Assembly (NCBI RefSeq): GCF_947179515.1
Contig: NC_067481.1
Coordinates: 85,677,845 to 85,741,844 of the forward strand
Source of the DNA: Apodemus sylvaticus
Lineage: Eukaryota; Chordata; Mammalia; Rodentia; Muridae
Reading direction: 5' to 3'
Length of the DNA: 64,000 nucleotides
Shown: positions 25,527-38,310 of the stretch, piece by piece
How the letters are laid out: every line of letters starts with the position of its first letter
Position numbering within the stretch: position 1 is the stretch's first letter
Program-made: the position numbers and the translations under genes
Notes under the pieces: generated by a model
What the model was told of the DNA's origin: nothing
What the model saw: only the letters and a program-made list of their open reading frames with translations
The model's database searches: none

Positions 25527-27059
25527 TTGACAAATTCTTACAGGTTGCTGTTGTCGGAGTGAATTGAACACCAGTAACTTTTCAATGTTTTGTGGGCTAT
25601 GTAAATTATGTAGAGCAAAATGATAGAAGCCTGTGCATGCATCAACAAAAAGTACCATGGATGAATGTCTACCTTAACATCAAAATAAATAGTGCTACAT
25701 TGGTAAAGCGATGCCAGAAATCATCAAATAATATCCCAACCCCCACTCAGGAAAAAGAATCACAGATGGGCAGACTTAAAGCTTGATCTGAAATTAAAGA
25801 CCCCATTATTCCTCTTATCCTTCCTAGGGCAGGGGGCACAGAGGGGTGTTTTCAACCACTGAGATAATAATGAAGGCAGACACAAAGCTTCCATTGCGGA
25901 CTTGCTGCTGGAAAGTTTAAGCTGATCCAATCCTTTTCTGACCTTTTTATTTGCCAATTGGAAAAACACAGTAAATGGCCCTCAGCTGAGAAGCAGCTCA
26001 GGAGAGTTCTGGACAACCCGTGGTCATCCTACAAGGCACCAAATTTGAAAGGGTTTCAAGTTTGTACTCTTGCTTCCCATCACCACCATCTGTGATATAG
26101 TAGTTAGGTCTGAAGTCTATCCCACACTACTGTCAAAACTAAAAACTCCAGTATTTCACTCTCTTTTAGGTCTAGTAGCCAATGGTCTTAATTGATCAAT
26201 CAATTGATTCATTGATTGCCATTACAGTAAATAAAATATAAACGTAAACATGAAAAACATGTCCCTTGTTGAAAAGACAGAATTGGCAGCAGGGAAGGAT
26301 GCTCATGGATTCATTCCATACTCCTGATTATCAGTATTTTGTTTTTTGTTTGTTTGTTTGATTGATTGATTTTTGGTTTATAACTGGATTCTCTTTTGCA
26401 ACACACTGGATCTATTTACTTTAAAAGCACCCCTTCAACCTACCACCCCTCCCCCAAGCTCTCTGAATTGAGTGTGAATCCCACTTTTGGAACTCAAACG
26501 CCTTCCAGAAATCTAGTTGAAGAATGAATGCCTCTTTTCGAATTAATCTACTCTCTAATTTTCACCCTCATGTGCTTTTTCTTTTGTTCAAGTCATGGGC
26601 ATTTTACTTGCTAAGTACTGTTGCTACTTTCCTTAAGTCCAAAGAATGGCAGCTGACCTCTGCAAACTGTTAATGCTAAAGCACGCCTATGAAAAGATGA
26701 CTTCCTGGACACTTGGAATGAAAGAATTTCCCAAACACCCCTTGACTTCTGCTTGTGAGGACATGGGTCCTGATGAGCTTCAGCTTATATGGGTTTGATA
26801 CGGGTAGGACCATTATTGGTAAGGGCATGCAACAAGATAGCTCACTGTTCAGCCCTTGAGCCACCATGTGGTTGCAGGGATACTATTCAGTATATGATGG
26901 ATAACAGCAGTGCAGCTTTGAAAGCCTTCAAATTTTATGGATGACATTTGCTGAAATCATCCCCATTGATCAGAAAACCTCATTAGATAAATAATTGCGT
27001 GTAGTAACCTACATATCATGCTTCTTGTACTTCTCTTGACCCGTATTTACTATAATGCA

Positions 27060-27200
27060 ATATTGCTGCTGTCATAAATATAAGTAATTGGAACAAAGAA
27101 GGGCTAAGTGACTTATACAAGATTTTTTTTTTTGAAGGTAGCAAGTGGTGAGGAACAGCTCTGAATCCAAGTAGATATAGACTCATAACTACCGACTTCT
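27060..27200 (-). mobile_element. MIR relic
   Basis: GGGCTAAGTGACTTATACAA, GTAGCAAGTGGTGAGGAACA and CTCTGAATCCAAGTAG match the reverse of the MIR 5' half. A T run interrupts it. Confidence 0.65.
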
Positions 27201-29487
27201 GTTGACATTGGAAGTGCAATAGTGTAATGGGAACAAATATATAGATACAGCATCAGAGAAAAAGCATTTAGGCTTACTAAGAAGTTGGCTGAGAATATAA
27301 CTGAATATGAGCAACCAAAGAATAGTAACTCTGAACCAACCCTATGCTGACCATCAGTGATGAATATTTTTAACTTGAAGCAATGATGACATCATGTTAA
27401 CATGCATTTCGATTTAGGACACAGATTTTGAATGATTTTACTACACTTGAGCCAATGTTATTGATACTGTAGTGTGTGATATGATCTCTATGTATGAGTA
27501 GGAGTTTGGACGTGATAGAATGACAAAGTTATATCTTTAAAACCCAAGCATCTGAGCATTGCACAGCCTCATAAGATCTAGGATGATGTGTATACCTGAA
27601 GAAAATCAGTGCTCCAAACCCAAGTAGCATGCTATGCATCTGAATGGAAGCAGTAGTTCACATTTATTGATGGCAAGTAGTGGGGTAGAACTAACAGAGG
27701 AAGGCTTCACAGAAAATGAGAAATTTTAATTTAGTCCTGAGAGAGCTTTAGCATTGTCAGAGGTAAGGGTTAGTTAATTCTAAGAACGAATATCAAACAG
27801 TGATGAAGTCCAGAACTACAGTACAAGTTGCAATTCTTTGGTGTCTTGTGTTCTCTTTTGTGGATGATGTGATGCTTTCTATAGTAGGAATCATTCAAAA
27901 GACATGATGACCAGACAACAGAAACCCCCCTTTTATTTTGTGAGTGTAACAAACACATAGAGCTAATGGAAAGGCTGCTACAAATGCCAGATGCAAAGTA
28001 CACCTTGAAGCTTTAGACAGATGAGTTTTATTTAAGTTGTAATCCTAAATCTTAACACCTCAGGGACCTTTCTTACCTGTTGAAGAGAACATTTCTCCTG
28101 TGCATTATAAAGACAGAGAAGCTGACAGATGCCCTTTGTATGGGAGCTGAAAAACCAGGAAACTACCCTTAAATTCGTTGGATTTGAATTCAAGTTTTGC
28201 CAGACAGTCTACCACACTCACTTGGCTTTCCTTGGCACAGCCTTTCTTTATGTATAACAAAGTTCTGAATCTTACAGTGCTACTCACATTGTAGAGCCCA
28301 CAATGCAAAGGTGTCTGGGATCTGTGCGTTTATGTTTGCTGTCTCTCATGTTTATAAGAGTCATAAACAAGAAAAAAGAACAGGTGTTGGGCAAGCCTAT
28401 GTGAATTATTTGGGCACTCATAATATCGACGTTCCACCACCCCTATCAGAATACATCATCATATCACCTTTACAGTATTGGGAAGCAGCTGCCTTTGTAC
28501 AACTGCTTCCATAGAGTAGTTTTGGAATGAACAGAAAGATACACACACCAGGTTCTATCCTTGACACTGAAAATTGGTTCTTTGACTTTTCTCACTCAGT
28601 TTTGCCAAGCTTTTCGACTAGCTTTCTAAAAATTTCCTCCTAACCAAAGTTAACTCACTGAACAGAAATATCTGATTGGCATTCCTGACCCATGACATAC
28701 ACATATCCAAGTCATGGGTAGTCAAAATAAGATATAGAACGATTGACAGTCCTTGCAAAACAAAAGTCTTCAATATATCTAGGAATTGTGTTCCAGACTA
28801 ACCCCAGGGGAAAAGGGGGAGTTTTCTTTAAATTGCAAACATTATTTTGCACATGCCTCAAGCAAAGAATAGTATTTCTTAGAGCTTTGCTAGACTCTTT
28901 AGGTCACTATTCAAAAAGTATTAGAATGACCCAGTCGGGAGTAAGGGATGCAGCTAACTTCACTATGCCTGTATAATTGCTAGCAGGGAGCTGCATGCTT
29001 CCAATTAGGGATCATCAGCCAGGCTGGAAGCATCCCATGGAGCCACAGAATAGCCAGAGTGAAGGGGCTGGGAGACAGTGTCAGACTACTTTTTACTTGT
29101 GTTATAAGACAAGCCACAGGTTGGAGCATGGGGGATAATTGTTTGTTTGCTGTTCACACTGGGAATCAGTGTGCATAGGCCCAGTCTGTAAAAGGGGAGT
29201 CAAGAATCCAGAGTGTTTGAGACTTTCAGTGTGACTCTGGAAACTGAAAGCTTGTTGGTAACTATGAGGCAGAAAATGATCTGTCACAGGAGTGAGCGCA
29301 GGAAAATAGATAGAACAGGTACTTCCTGAGGTTGTACTATGTTTGCAATTTTCTTAAGGAAAGAGGGACCCATCAAGACATGGTCACTGGAAAGAAGGAA
29401 AGGTGCTATGCCTTTGGGATGCTATTTAATTTAATTAATTGCTTTGTGGGTAGTTGAAAAAAGGAGTTAGCTTAAAGTACTGTGTGA
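27201..29487. other. Nothing recognised
   Basis: Unique sequence; scattered open frames under 80 codons without motifs. Confidence 0.5.
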
Positions 29488-29504
29488 GTATGTGTGTGTG
29501 TGTA

Positions 29505-29596
<92 letters not shown>
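29488..29596. repeat. Compound (GT)n-(GA)n microsatellite
   Basis: A GT array of more than 20 units joined directly to a GA array of about 22 units, almost free of interruptions. Confidence 0.97.
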
Positions 29597-29597
<1 letters not shown>

Positions 29598-32133
29598 CAA
29601 AAATATGTATTCTTGATTAAATATTTAAAACAACCCTCCACATATAGGGGCATATCTGTTTTACAGCAAAGTGGCTTCCCAAGACTCCCGTGTAATAAGG
29701 TGTGGGTGGGGTTAGTGGAGGAGAGATGCAACTAGAACAGAATATAGGGGGTATATCCCAGAATAGCAGTAGAAAAGCACTGACCTTCTTACTAAAGAAA
29801 ATTGAATTAGAGTCAATTGATAAACACTCTCTACTCAGTAGCTAACAAAGAAACAGGAGAGAAATCTTATATGGTTTCCTCTTGGCTCTGTTCCCCTAGA
29901 AATAAAGGTACTTCTGATATGTCACATCTAGTGACTTTTCGATCTCCCCTATGTGATAAATGTGGTAATACGAGACATGGTGCCAATCTTCTATTCATAA
30001 ACCTCCCATTTGTGCTTCTATCCTTTCTATAATGAGGACCATGCTCCTGCATCAACACTTCTGGAATTAAACAAATATCCAGCTTGGTGTTTTCTTTTGG
30101 ATTTTTAATGAAATTTTCTTCCCGGTATTCCTCTGATAAATTTAAAAATCTTTTACTTTTTTCACATTCTTACCATTTTGCATCTTCCTCTTTCACAATA
30201 TGAAAATACTTGTTTTGAGCTGTTCTGCCCAATTTTGAGAACATAGAATGCGGCCCAGATAGTATCATCAAAGTGAGTATAGTCTGATTTGAGCAAAAGG
30301 CAAGTGGAGATGATCTTAGGACAGCCTGAGTAATTCCATCCCTGGGGATGGAGAAAGGGACCAAACCGAGACAACATTGCGCCTAGAAGCATGTTTTAAG
30401 AATTGCCAGTTGAACTGAGTTTTAGATTCAGCCTAATTAAGGGCATAACGAAAAGATAATTTCTTTCAGAAGAATGATCAAGTATGAAGATACAGAGGCA
30501 AAGGTACTGGGTCCTCTGGACCATTCTTATATGTTCTGCTGTAGCTGGGCCTCTTTGGGAGGTGAGGTGGGTAGAAAGAAGCTAGTCAGGAGGGGTTTAA
30601 ATGTCTCCATGAGAATCTTTACCTGTAGGGGAGAAAGTTAAAGATCCATTGAATAGATTCACTGTGCTGTGCACGGACGTTCATCCTGAAATGCCAACCT
30701 AGCCCACAATGGTTGTCAGGGAGAAAAAAAAAGTTTTCTTTGTGCAGTAACCATTTTCAAAAGGAACAGTCATTGATGACCTGTGAGAAACCTGGAATAA
30801 GACAAAATTAAACCTGCTACAGCAGAGCCCCTGGGAGCCTTTTGTACGCTAATATAGATGAACATAGAAGAATTAATTCCAGGAAGAAAGCAGATTAAAA
30901 GACCTCACCCTGGGAAGCCTCCTTAAAAACCCGAGTACTTTCTCTCGGATTTGAAACATGTCAGATCTGAAAGAAGTAAGATTCCATACAGGAACTTACA
31001 TTTGACATTTTTATTTCTGAAAGATTTCTATAGAAAAACCAATGCGGTTCTTTAATATACAGCTATATACTCATCCCCAGATTCAATATCTATCAACATT
31101 GTCCTTGCTTGCTCTCACTAATCACCACCTTCTTGTTTTGATTTGAATTGCTACATACTTTAAGGCAACTTTCTCCTTAGGGAGCATACATGTCTCGTGG
31201 TCTCACATTTAGTGATGTAAACTTTGATGGTTCAAGCAGCTGTTGCCTGATCCTTTTATTGATAAGTTGCCACCTAACTTGTGGAACTAATATTTCACTT
31301 AGTTGTAGGTCTATTCCTTCATTAGTGGTTGAAAACAGCAATTTTTCTTTCTTGCTTCTTCTACAATTGTTAGCTCAGATTGCTACAGGATGGCTTTCCT
31401 CCATCATCCAGAGTTCTTTTACTCCTTCACAAAAATTCACACAAACCATCTAGGAAAAATTGTACTGTTCCCTTTAATAGTCCACCAGTCCCTTTAAAAG
31501 GAAAAGTGGCTGACACATTGACTATGTCCAAATGCAGATCTGTGGATTAGTGTTTTGATAAGATTGTTTGCAACCTATAATTACTCCCTCCCTATCTGCC
31601 TCTGTCTTTTTTAGAGCATCATGAACTCATAGATTTTTATGCATTCAGTATGTTTCCTTCAATTGCAGTCAGTCTTTTAATGCTTAAATTGTCCCATCGA
31701 AAGCCATTTTCCAGCTGCTTTCTGTGCACTTTTAACATAACCTTCTTAGTCTTTGAAATGTTTTTGCTTTTATGCCTCTCAAGATTTTCCAGGCTCATCT
31801 TCTGTAATTTTGCCCTAGCCTGAGTTCAGCCATTTTTTTCACCCCCTAAGGAACATTGTTTCCATATATTAGGCAAAGATGAAGTTCAGACAGCTTTCAA
31901 TATACTTTTAAGTGTTCTGTACTACACATAAACAACCTTTGGGAAAAAACATTCTTAGCTATTAGCTTAGAAAATTTTCTGAAATGAAGAAAAGATGTAT
32001 GTGCATATAACACATATAATTGCATCATCTGTTTGTCTTATATAAAAATAGCATGCTATGATTAGTATACCATTCCTTTGGTTGATAGCTATTTAACTTA
32101 ATACCATATTTAAAATTATTCCACATACAAATG
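29597..32133. other. Nothing recognised
   Basis: Unique sequence. Open frames at 30162-30392 and 31190-31453 have no family resemblance. Confidence 0.5.
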
Positions 32134-32169
32134 GAACACACACAAACACACAAACACACACACACACAG
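32134..32169. repeat. (CA)n microsatellite
   Basis: CA array with AAACA interruptions. Confidence 0.93.
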
Positions 32170-35029
32170 CATACAGAGGGGGTGTTAAATTTGTATTTAA
32201 AGTATGTTAGTACTTTCATTTGTGGATATAAGGAGACTAAAATTAATGTAGTAAGTCCCATTCATACTAAGAGTTGTCATCATGTGTGTCTTTTGCCATT
32301 AATAATAATATCACAATGAATATACTATAAGTAAGTCATTTTGCTGTTTATTTATTCCTGTAATATAACTCTAGATAGACTTTCCAGGAAGAAGATTTGA
32401 CTCAAATGACCTTTCAATATACAGTTTTGTCAGTTTTATTTTTCATATTCCACTTACTGATATTAGGCATTTTTCATTTATATCATTAATGTATATGCAA
32501 AACTTTTCCTAAATATAGTCTCAAGGGCCTATACTATACTATGTCTACTGAGTAGAATCTTAGATATCTGAAAGACTGGAGACAGTATCACAAAGACTTT
32601 CTAATTGATGGTTTGTTTGTTTGGTTGCTTGACTTTCTCTTGCTGCTGCTGGATTTTGTTCTCCTGTGTAGCCCTTGGTCTCCCTTTAAACTTGCTAAGG
32701 AGAACTTGCATCCTATATTTTTGAAAAGCCACTAATAAATTATGGGAAGGAGGAGATTAATAAAGGTGATAAGGCAGGTAAACTGGACTCCATGTTGTCT
32801 TTATACTTTAAATGGATACTTTCTCTCCCAGCCACTTAAATGGATAAACGGAAAGATAAGACCCTTCAATGCAAAGTAGATTTCTAATGACAACCAACAG
32901 ATAAAAAATTGCAAATATTGATGAGTGACATGCTTAAAGAACAAAATCTCTGGTTGCAATTATCTAATCTCTCTCTCTCTTTTGTTTCCTGGCTCTTATT
33001 TTTCCCTTTGGTAAAGTCATAAAATCTGACAGTGTTGTCAAACCTGTAAATCTTCTGAGTCTATTACGTCATCTTCTAGCTCTGCCATGCTTGACTTCTC
33101 AACTGTGTTTGTTTCCTTACTTTCCTCAAGACCACACTTCCTCTCTTCTATTTTTTCTTGATTTTAGCATTTAATTATTTCTTATCAAGTACATGTTGTT
33201 TTCCAGGAATATATACTTTCTGCCTTCTTTATCTCTGGTAATAGTAATAATGAAGTTGTTTTGTTCCCTCTGTTGGTAAACAAGAAATAGGAAAGATAAA
33301 TTTGCCAATTGACAGACATGATACTGCTCCCTGTCAGCCTCCTGTTACAAACTCATACCCCTGAACATGTACACTGTGAAAACCTCCAATCTTCCACATA
33401 CATGCTGATGACCTATATATTTCTGAGGCTCCTCACCTTTGTCTCATCATGTAATTTAACCTTCATTTAAAAGGAGTGGGTCAAAGAAATTGTCTTATTG
33501 CTTTTCAAACTATTGGTCATCTCGTGCTCTAAATGTCAGGGAGAATGACATTCTTCCAGCTTTGTGAGATTAGAACACATGATCCTACAGAGATGAAGTA
33601 GAGACTTTCATATTTAGATGCAGTCATTGCAATATAGGAAGTCATGTTGCACTGATAAAAATACTTGGAGGAAAAATTGCAACACAGGGCACAGAGTAAC
33701 AATATAAAGGAAGCTAAACAAACACATAAATCCAGAGCAGTGTAATAGATCAGAAAATGTAGGATGAGGAAGAAGCTTCCTGCATTTCACATGAAACCAT
33801 ACGAAGGAGTTCATCTGTCTGATCAGTAGCCCTCCATCTACAATAGATCACTGATCAGGGCACACACTGCAGAGTGCTCTGTAAGGCTCAGAAACAAAAC
33901 TTGAAGTTCTGTATGTAGGAAGCTTAATAAATGTTAGTCATGACTGTTAGGTGGTTTAGAAAAGTTAAAGAACAATATAGGAGGAAGGACCTTAGGAAAA
34001 CCAGTGGACTCAATTATTAGCAAGTCTCAGGTGACTTTGCAAAGGGCAGTTTCCACCAACTAGAAAGGCAGGAACACAAACTGCAGCAAGTTAAGGAGGT
34101 AAATAGGCAATAAATACTTGTCATAGAGAAATCAATAGAAGCAGGAATCAATAGAACCAAGGAAGTTCATCCATTCGAGCCATCGGAGAGTGAAAATAAA
34201 ATACTAAAGTAAAAAGCTAAAGTGATCTGACAGGTTTTCTCTCTTTTAAGGCATGGATTGTGCTGGAAAGCAGAGGGGATGGGATGGACAGGAAGAGAGG
34301 CTGTTCAGGATTGGCAGTTGTGAGGGTGAAAGAGGAAGAGGCCAGTTCTTGTGAATGTCATGCAGACAGATTTATAGCCTGCTAGATTGAGGGCACTTTC
34401 TTACTAGACAAAGTAGCTTCCCATTATATCTAAAGCTAAAGGACTATAGAGATGATACGATCCTGAATAAGGTTGTAGCTGTCTATGGCATTAATTAATT
34501 AAGCTCAAAACCATAGGACGTTTGGCTGTAATTTGAACAAATGATCTTAAATAGAGATTATGTCCCAAATTCTATAGGGAATGTAACGTAACAGTACTGT
34601 TTCAGGACCTACAAGGAAGGCCTACATAAGCCAAGCACCAAATGGGCCTGTTCATTTAGGAAATAAAGAAATAGTCTGTTTTATTTCTGACTTTAATAAA
34701 AACACATCTGACCTAGAATATAAAGTTTCATGTTTATACTTTAGAAACATTTTTTTCCTTAAAAAGATTTTTGAGGGGCCTGGATTATTGTTTTCCTTAA
34801 TACACAAGTGCTATTTTAAAAGCAATTATGAAATTCATTAGCAAGCAGATGTCCATTCTTTCAGGCAGTTATGATGAGTCCAAACAAATCTGTCATAAAA
34901 ATTGTATTAAACTGCATAATCTGCTCACTGAAGCAAGTAAAACACCAAACACAAATCATATCCAGAGGGTCGTGATTGCAGCAGTTATAATGAGAGCCTT
35001 AGAACGATCTCATGTGGCTAAAAGTGTGA
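32170..35029. other. Nothing recognised
   Basis: Unique sequence. 33895-33945 (GAAGCTTAATAAATGTTAGT) faintly resembles the 3' end of an ancient repeat. Confidence 0.5.
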
Positions 35030-35150
35030 GGCCCTGGGAATTCAACCACGTATGCAAATTCGTCCATTTCAGTTGGGAGAAGTTTCTTAACCTCTCTGAT
35101 TCTCAGTTTGCTCATCTTTGGGATGGTAATAGTAGCCTATATCCTCTAGG
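35030..35150 (+). mobile_element. MIR relic
   Basis: TTCTTAACCTCTCTGATTCT, CAGTTTGCTCATCTTTGGGA and TGGTAATAGTAGCC follow the MIR core closely. It accounts for part of a 121-codon open frame at 34828-35193, which is not a gene. Confidence 0.8.
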
Positions 35151-35204
35151 ACTACAAGCATGTAGCACCCTGCTTCTTAAAAAAATGCTATAGATTTTGT
35201 TTTT

Positions 35205-35700
35205 ATTTTTATGTTTATTTATTTATTGCCAGTCCTTTTGGTTCTACCCTAGGTCTCCAGACTCTCCAGTCTCCAGGTCCTGGCCATCCATCCAACGTAG
35301 GGCATGGACTCTGTCTATGACATGGGTCTCAAGTTAAACCTAGCATTGCTTGACCACTCCTACAAGTTCCATGCCACCACACTGTTGCAGAAGTACAGTT
35401 TGCAGGCTGGACTCTTTCCCAGTGGGAATGAGTACATCTCTGGCTATTTTGCTGGCTATTAAGACTCTTTTGTTTCTATTGGGTTGCCTGATGCAGGCTT
35501 AGTATGATGTGTTTTGCTTTGTCTTATTGTACTTTGTTGTGTCCTGTTTGGCTGTTGTCTCTTGGAAACCTGCTCCTTTCTGGGGAGAAGATCTGGGGAA
35601 GAGGGAAGGTGGGGGCATCTAGGGAGAGAGGAGTGAGGAGAAATTGTAGTTGGGGCATATTGCATGAGAGAAGAATCTATTTTTAATTAAATAAGGAAAA
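35205..35700 (+). mobile_element. Old Lx/L1 3' end with 5' inversion
   Basis: From about 35455 the + strand reads a rodent Lx-type 3' UTR, including the purine block GATCTGGGGAAGAGGGAAGG and a TTTTTAATTAAATAA end. The part before it (about 35215-35440, with GACATGGGTCTCAAGTT) reads as the reverse complement of sequence lying upstream in such elements. The junction is near 35440-35460, beside a repeated CTGGCTATT. Family identity rests on remembered Lx sequence, and no convincing target duplication was found. Confidence 0.7.
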
Positions 35701-35764
35701 ATTGCTATGAACATTACTTTACAGACACACATGTATGTATATACATTTGATACATACTGCTTTA

Positions 35765-36210
35765 GCTTCTTCTGTTGTGGTTATAAAATATCCTGATAAA
35801 AGTAACTTAAGAGAGAAATGGTTTTTGTGTGGGTGTTTTCTTTGGGGGAGGTGGTTTTGTTTTTCAGATTACTGTTCTAGGATATAGTCAGTCTGTCACA
35901 TAGTCCGTCATAGTAGAGGGCATCACATCATCTCCTTGAAAGAACTGGTCCCAGTGGGTTCACAGTCAAGATCAGAGAAAGACAGATTAATACATGCATA
36001 ATAATGCTCAATTCACCTGCTTTCTCCACTCTTACACAGTTCAGGACTTGCTGCCTAGGGAATGGTAACACATATAGCATGGGTAACTCTTCCCATCTCA
36101 ATTAATTAAGATAATTTCCTATAACCACGCCCATTTCCATGTAAGTCTAGATCTCTGACCATGGTGAAATTTTAAACCAACCATTACATATGTATAATCA
36201 GATACTAACA
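35765..36210 (+). mobile_element. Rodent interspersed repeat (family not assigned), copy 2
   Basis: CTGATAAAAGTAACTTAAGA, CCACTCTTACACAGTTCAGG, CTAGGGAATGGTAACAC and CAATTAATTAAGATAATTTC follow a known rodent repeat related to the elements at 23960 and 63335. Confidence 0.6.
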
Positions 36211-37464
36211 TGTAATCATGGGAAGATTGTTGCACTAGGCATTGAGCGACTAAATGAAAAGTGCAGATTCTACATGTGGACAAACTCAGCATGTATATAA
36301 AATGCCCACCTAGGGGTACCCTGTCTAATACAAACAAAAAGGTTGACAACATCTCAAAACTTAAAAAAAAAATTGGACTGAGATTTGTGTATCTATCGCC
36401 TTAAATCAAAACCATGTTTGAATTTTTACAAGCATGAGCATATACTGAAAAAATATTTTTATCAAATGATAAAAGAATCAACAAGAGTTTTGATTTTTTT
36501 TTTGGTATGGCCCTTTTCAAGTATGCCCAAAAAGCTAATATGTTGTAACATTGTAAAGATATCTAAGCTTTAAATGCTTCTTCTGTTTCCTTAAGATGGT
36601 TCTGTTGAATTTCCTGACTCTGTGAGTAGATCATTGCTTTAGAATATTCAACTGGCAAACAGCATTCCTGTGGAGATACACTACCAGGCTAAGTCCAAAA
36701 AATAAATAAATAAATAAATAAAATAAAAATAAAAATAAAAAAAATAAAAAAAGAAAAGAAAAGAAAAATAAAAGAAAGAAAGAAAGAAAAAATAGTAAAC
36801 ATTAGATCAAGGGTATTTTACTGTTAAAGCCCTGGAAGCAGCAGTCTTATCTAAAAGTCTGTAACACAAGCAAATTAATCTGATTTGCATGTCATTTAAC
36901 CAGAGGATGGATTTGGGTGTCTCTGGATCATCTCAAACAAAAATTATATTAGCATCCGGTTTAATCTGGTTTGACAAAAGAGAAGAGAAAGCATGCTTAA
37001 ATAATTTTACATTTAAAAGGGTGAAAGAAATGCATAGATCATTCTTTAAACAAAAAAATGGTGATGTTCTGTCACATCAAAAAAAATTTCTAACGATTAT
37101 ATAACTGGAATTGAAACTATTTTTTCTTCTGAATTAGAATAAAAATGTTGATCTCAAGCATTTTCCTAGATCTAAAACATCTGTAACACTAACCAATTGT
37201 TACCAGACCTAGAGCTTAAAATAAGTCAAGGTCGTAGATGGCCAGAAATTCTGAAATGCACAGAATAAAATACTTTAATAATTTCATTTGGAATTTATTT
37301 ATTTAAACTGCTTGATGCTTCATATATTTTGAGACTATTTAAAATTTATTTTACTTGATATTTTATTTTACTTTGAAAATAATTTTTTAACATATTTTAC
37401 ATTGATTCACCAACACCCCCACCATTCTTCTCTACAAAAGATGCTATGACATCAAAGAAATCAA
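36211..37464. other. AT-rich, nothing recognised
   Basis: Includes the A-rich array at 36699 and short motif-free open frames. Confidence 0.5.
36699..36793. repeat. A-rich simple sequence (AAAT)n/(AAAG)n
   Basis: AAATAAAT units changing to AAAAGAAAAG and AAAGAAAG. It may be the expanded tail of a decayed retroelement, but no body is recognisable upstream. Confidence 0.85.
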
Positions 37465-37675
37465 ATCCTAATCCTGGAAAGGCTTGATCCATCATTGTAG
37501 GGGAGTACCAGGACAGAGAAAAAGGAGGGGGAAAGATAGGAGAATAGATGGAGAGAAGAGGACTTATGGAAAATATGGGGAGGGGGAAACTGGGAAAGGG
37601 GAAAGCTTTTGCAATGTAAGCAAAGAATATAGAAAATAAAAATTAAAAAAATTAAAAAAATGTAAAAAAAGAAAG
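37465..37675 (+). mobile_element. LINE-1 3' UTR fragment
   Basis: GTAGGGGAGTACCAGGACAG leads into a purine tract, then GGGGAAACTGGGAAAGGGG, GCAATGTAAGCAAAGAATAT and an A-rich tail, the + strand form of a rodent L1 3' end. It lies 365 bp from the tail of the full-length L1 and points the opposite way. Confidence 0.8.
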
Positions 37676-38026
37676 AAATCATATCCTGTCTTGGTATACA
37701 AATATAAAAACCACACTGGTTCAGGACCTCTATTGTTGTGTCTGAAAGAAGAAGCAACATGGTGAAGTCATACTTCCTTTGATGACCCAACCTGAGAAGT
37801 CAGACATTGCCACTCTGATTCATTTATCACTGAAGACAGTTGAGAAGTTGTGCTCTGCTTGAAGGGACAGGCTTCAGCTTTCAGTGTAGTGAGCATCACT
37901 GTTACCCTTAAAATTTATATGTGGGATGCTATATGAATGAGCTGAGTTGACTTTGACAAATTGGTACTGCAGGACTCCCTCCTAGTTAGGTAGAACATAG
38001 CAGAAAGTTGGGCCTTCGATGTGATT

Positions 38027-38042
38027 CTGTGTTTCTATCCTT
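38027..38042. repeat. Target-site duplication, 3' side of the full-length L1
   Basis: CTGTGTTTCTATCC followed by TT, matching 44654-44669 exactly. The last TT merges with the T run that is the L1 tail on this strand. Confidence 0.93.
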
Positions 38043-38053
38043 TTTTTTTTTTT

Positions 38054-38310
38054 CATTCTTTTTTTTTTATTCGATATAATTTATTTACATTTCAAATGAT
38101 TTCCCCTTTTCTAGCCAGCCTCCACTCCCCGATAGTCCCATAAGCCCCCTTCTCTTCCCCTGTCCTCCCTCCCACCCCTTCCCAGTTCCCCGTTCTGGTT
38201 TTGCCAAATACTGTTTCACTGAGTCTTTCCAGAACCAGGGACCACTCCTGCTTTCTTCTTGTATCTCATTTGATGTGTGGGTTATGTTTTGGGTATTCCA
38301 GTTTTCTAGG
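38054..38310 (-). other. LINE-1 3' UTR with G-rich polypurine tract
   Basis: The segment runs between the ORF2 end and the A tail. On the L1 sense strand 38164-38191 is almost pure purine with several GGG/GGGG runs, the conserved polypurine tract of rodent L1 3' UTRs, able in principle to form a G-quadruplex. AAATGTAAATAAATTATA near 38095 precedes the A tail at the usual rodent L1 3' end. Confidence 0.85.

Larger units (their letters stand above)
24376..27059. other. Unique sequence with simple repeats
   Basis: A 19-bp A run near 24488, the polypurine and CA arrays listed separately, and overlapping TTGAT palindromes at 26191-26209. No gene. Confidence 0.5.

Noticed and set aside
34828..35193. 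121-codon + strand open frame as a host gene
   Set aside because: Its right part is a MIR relic, no domain is recognisable, and no splice or promoter context supports it.
36699..36793. A-rich array as the tail of a specific retroelement
   Set aside because: No recognisable element body lies upstream, so it is listed only as simple sequence.
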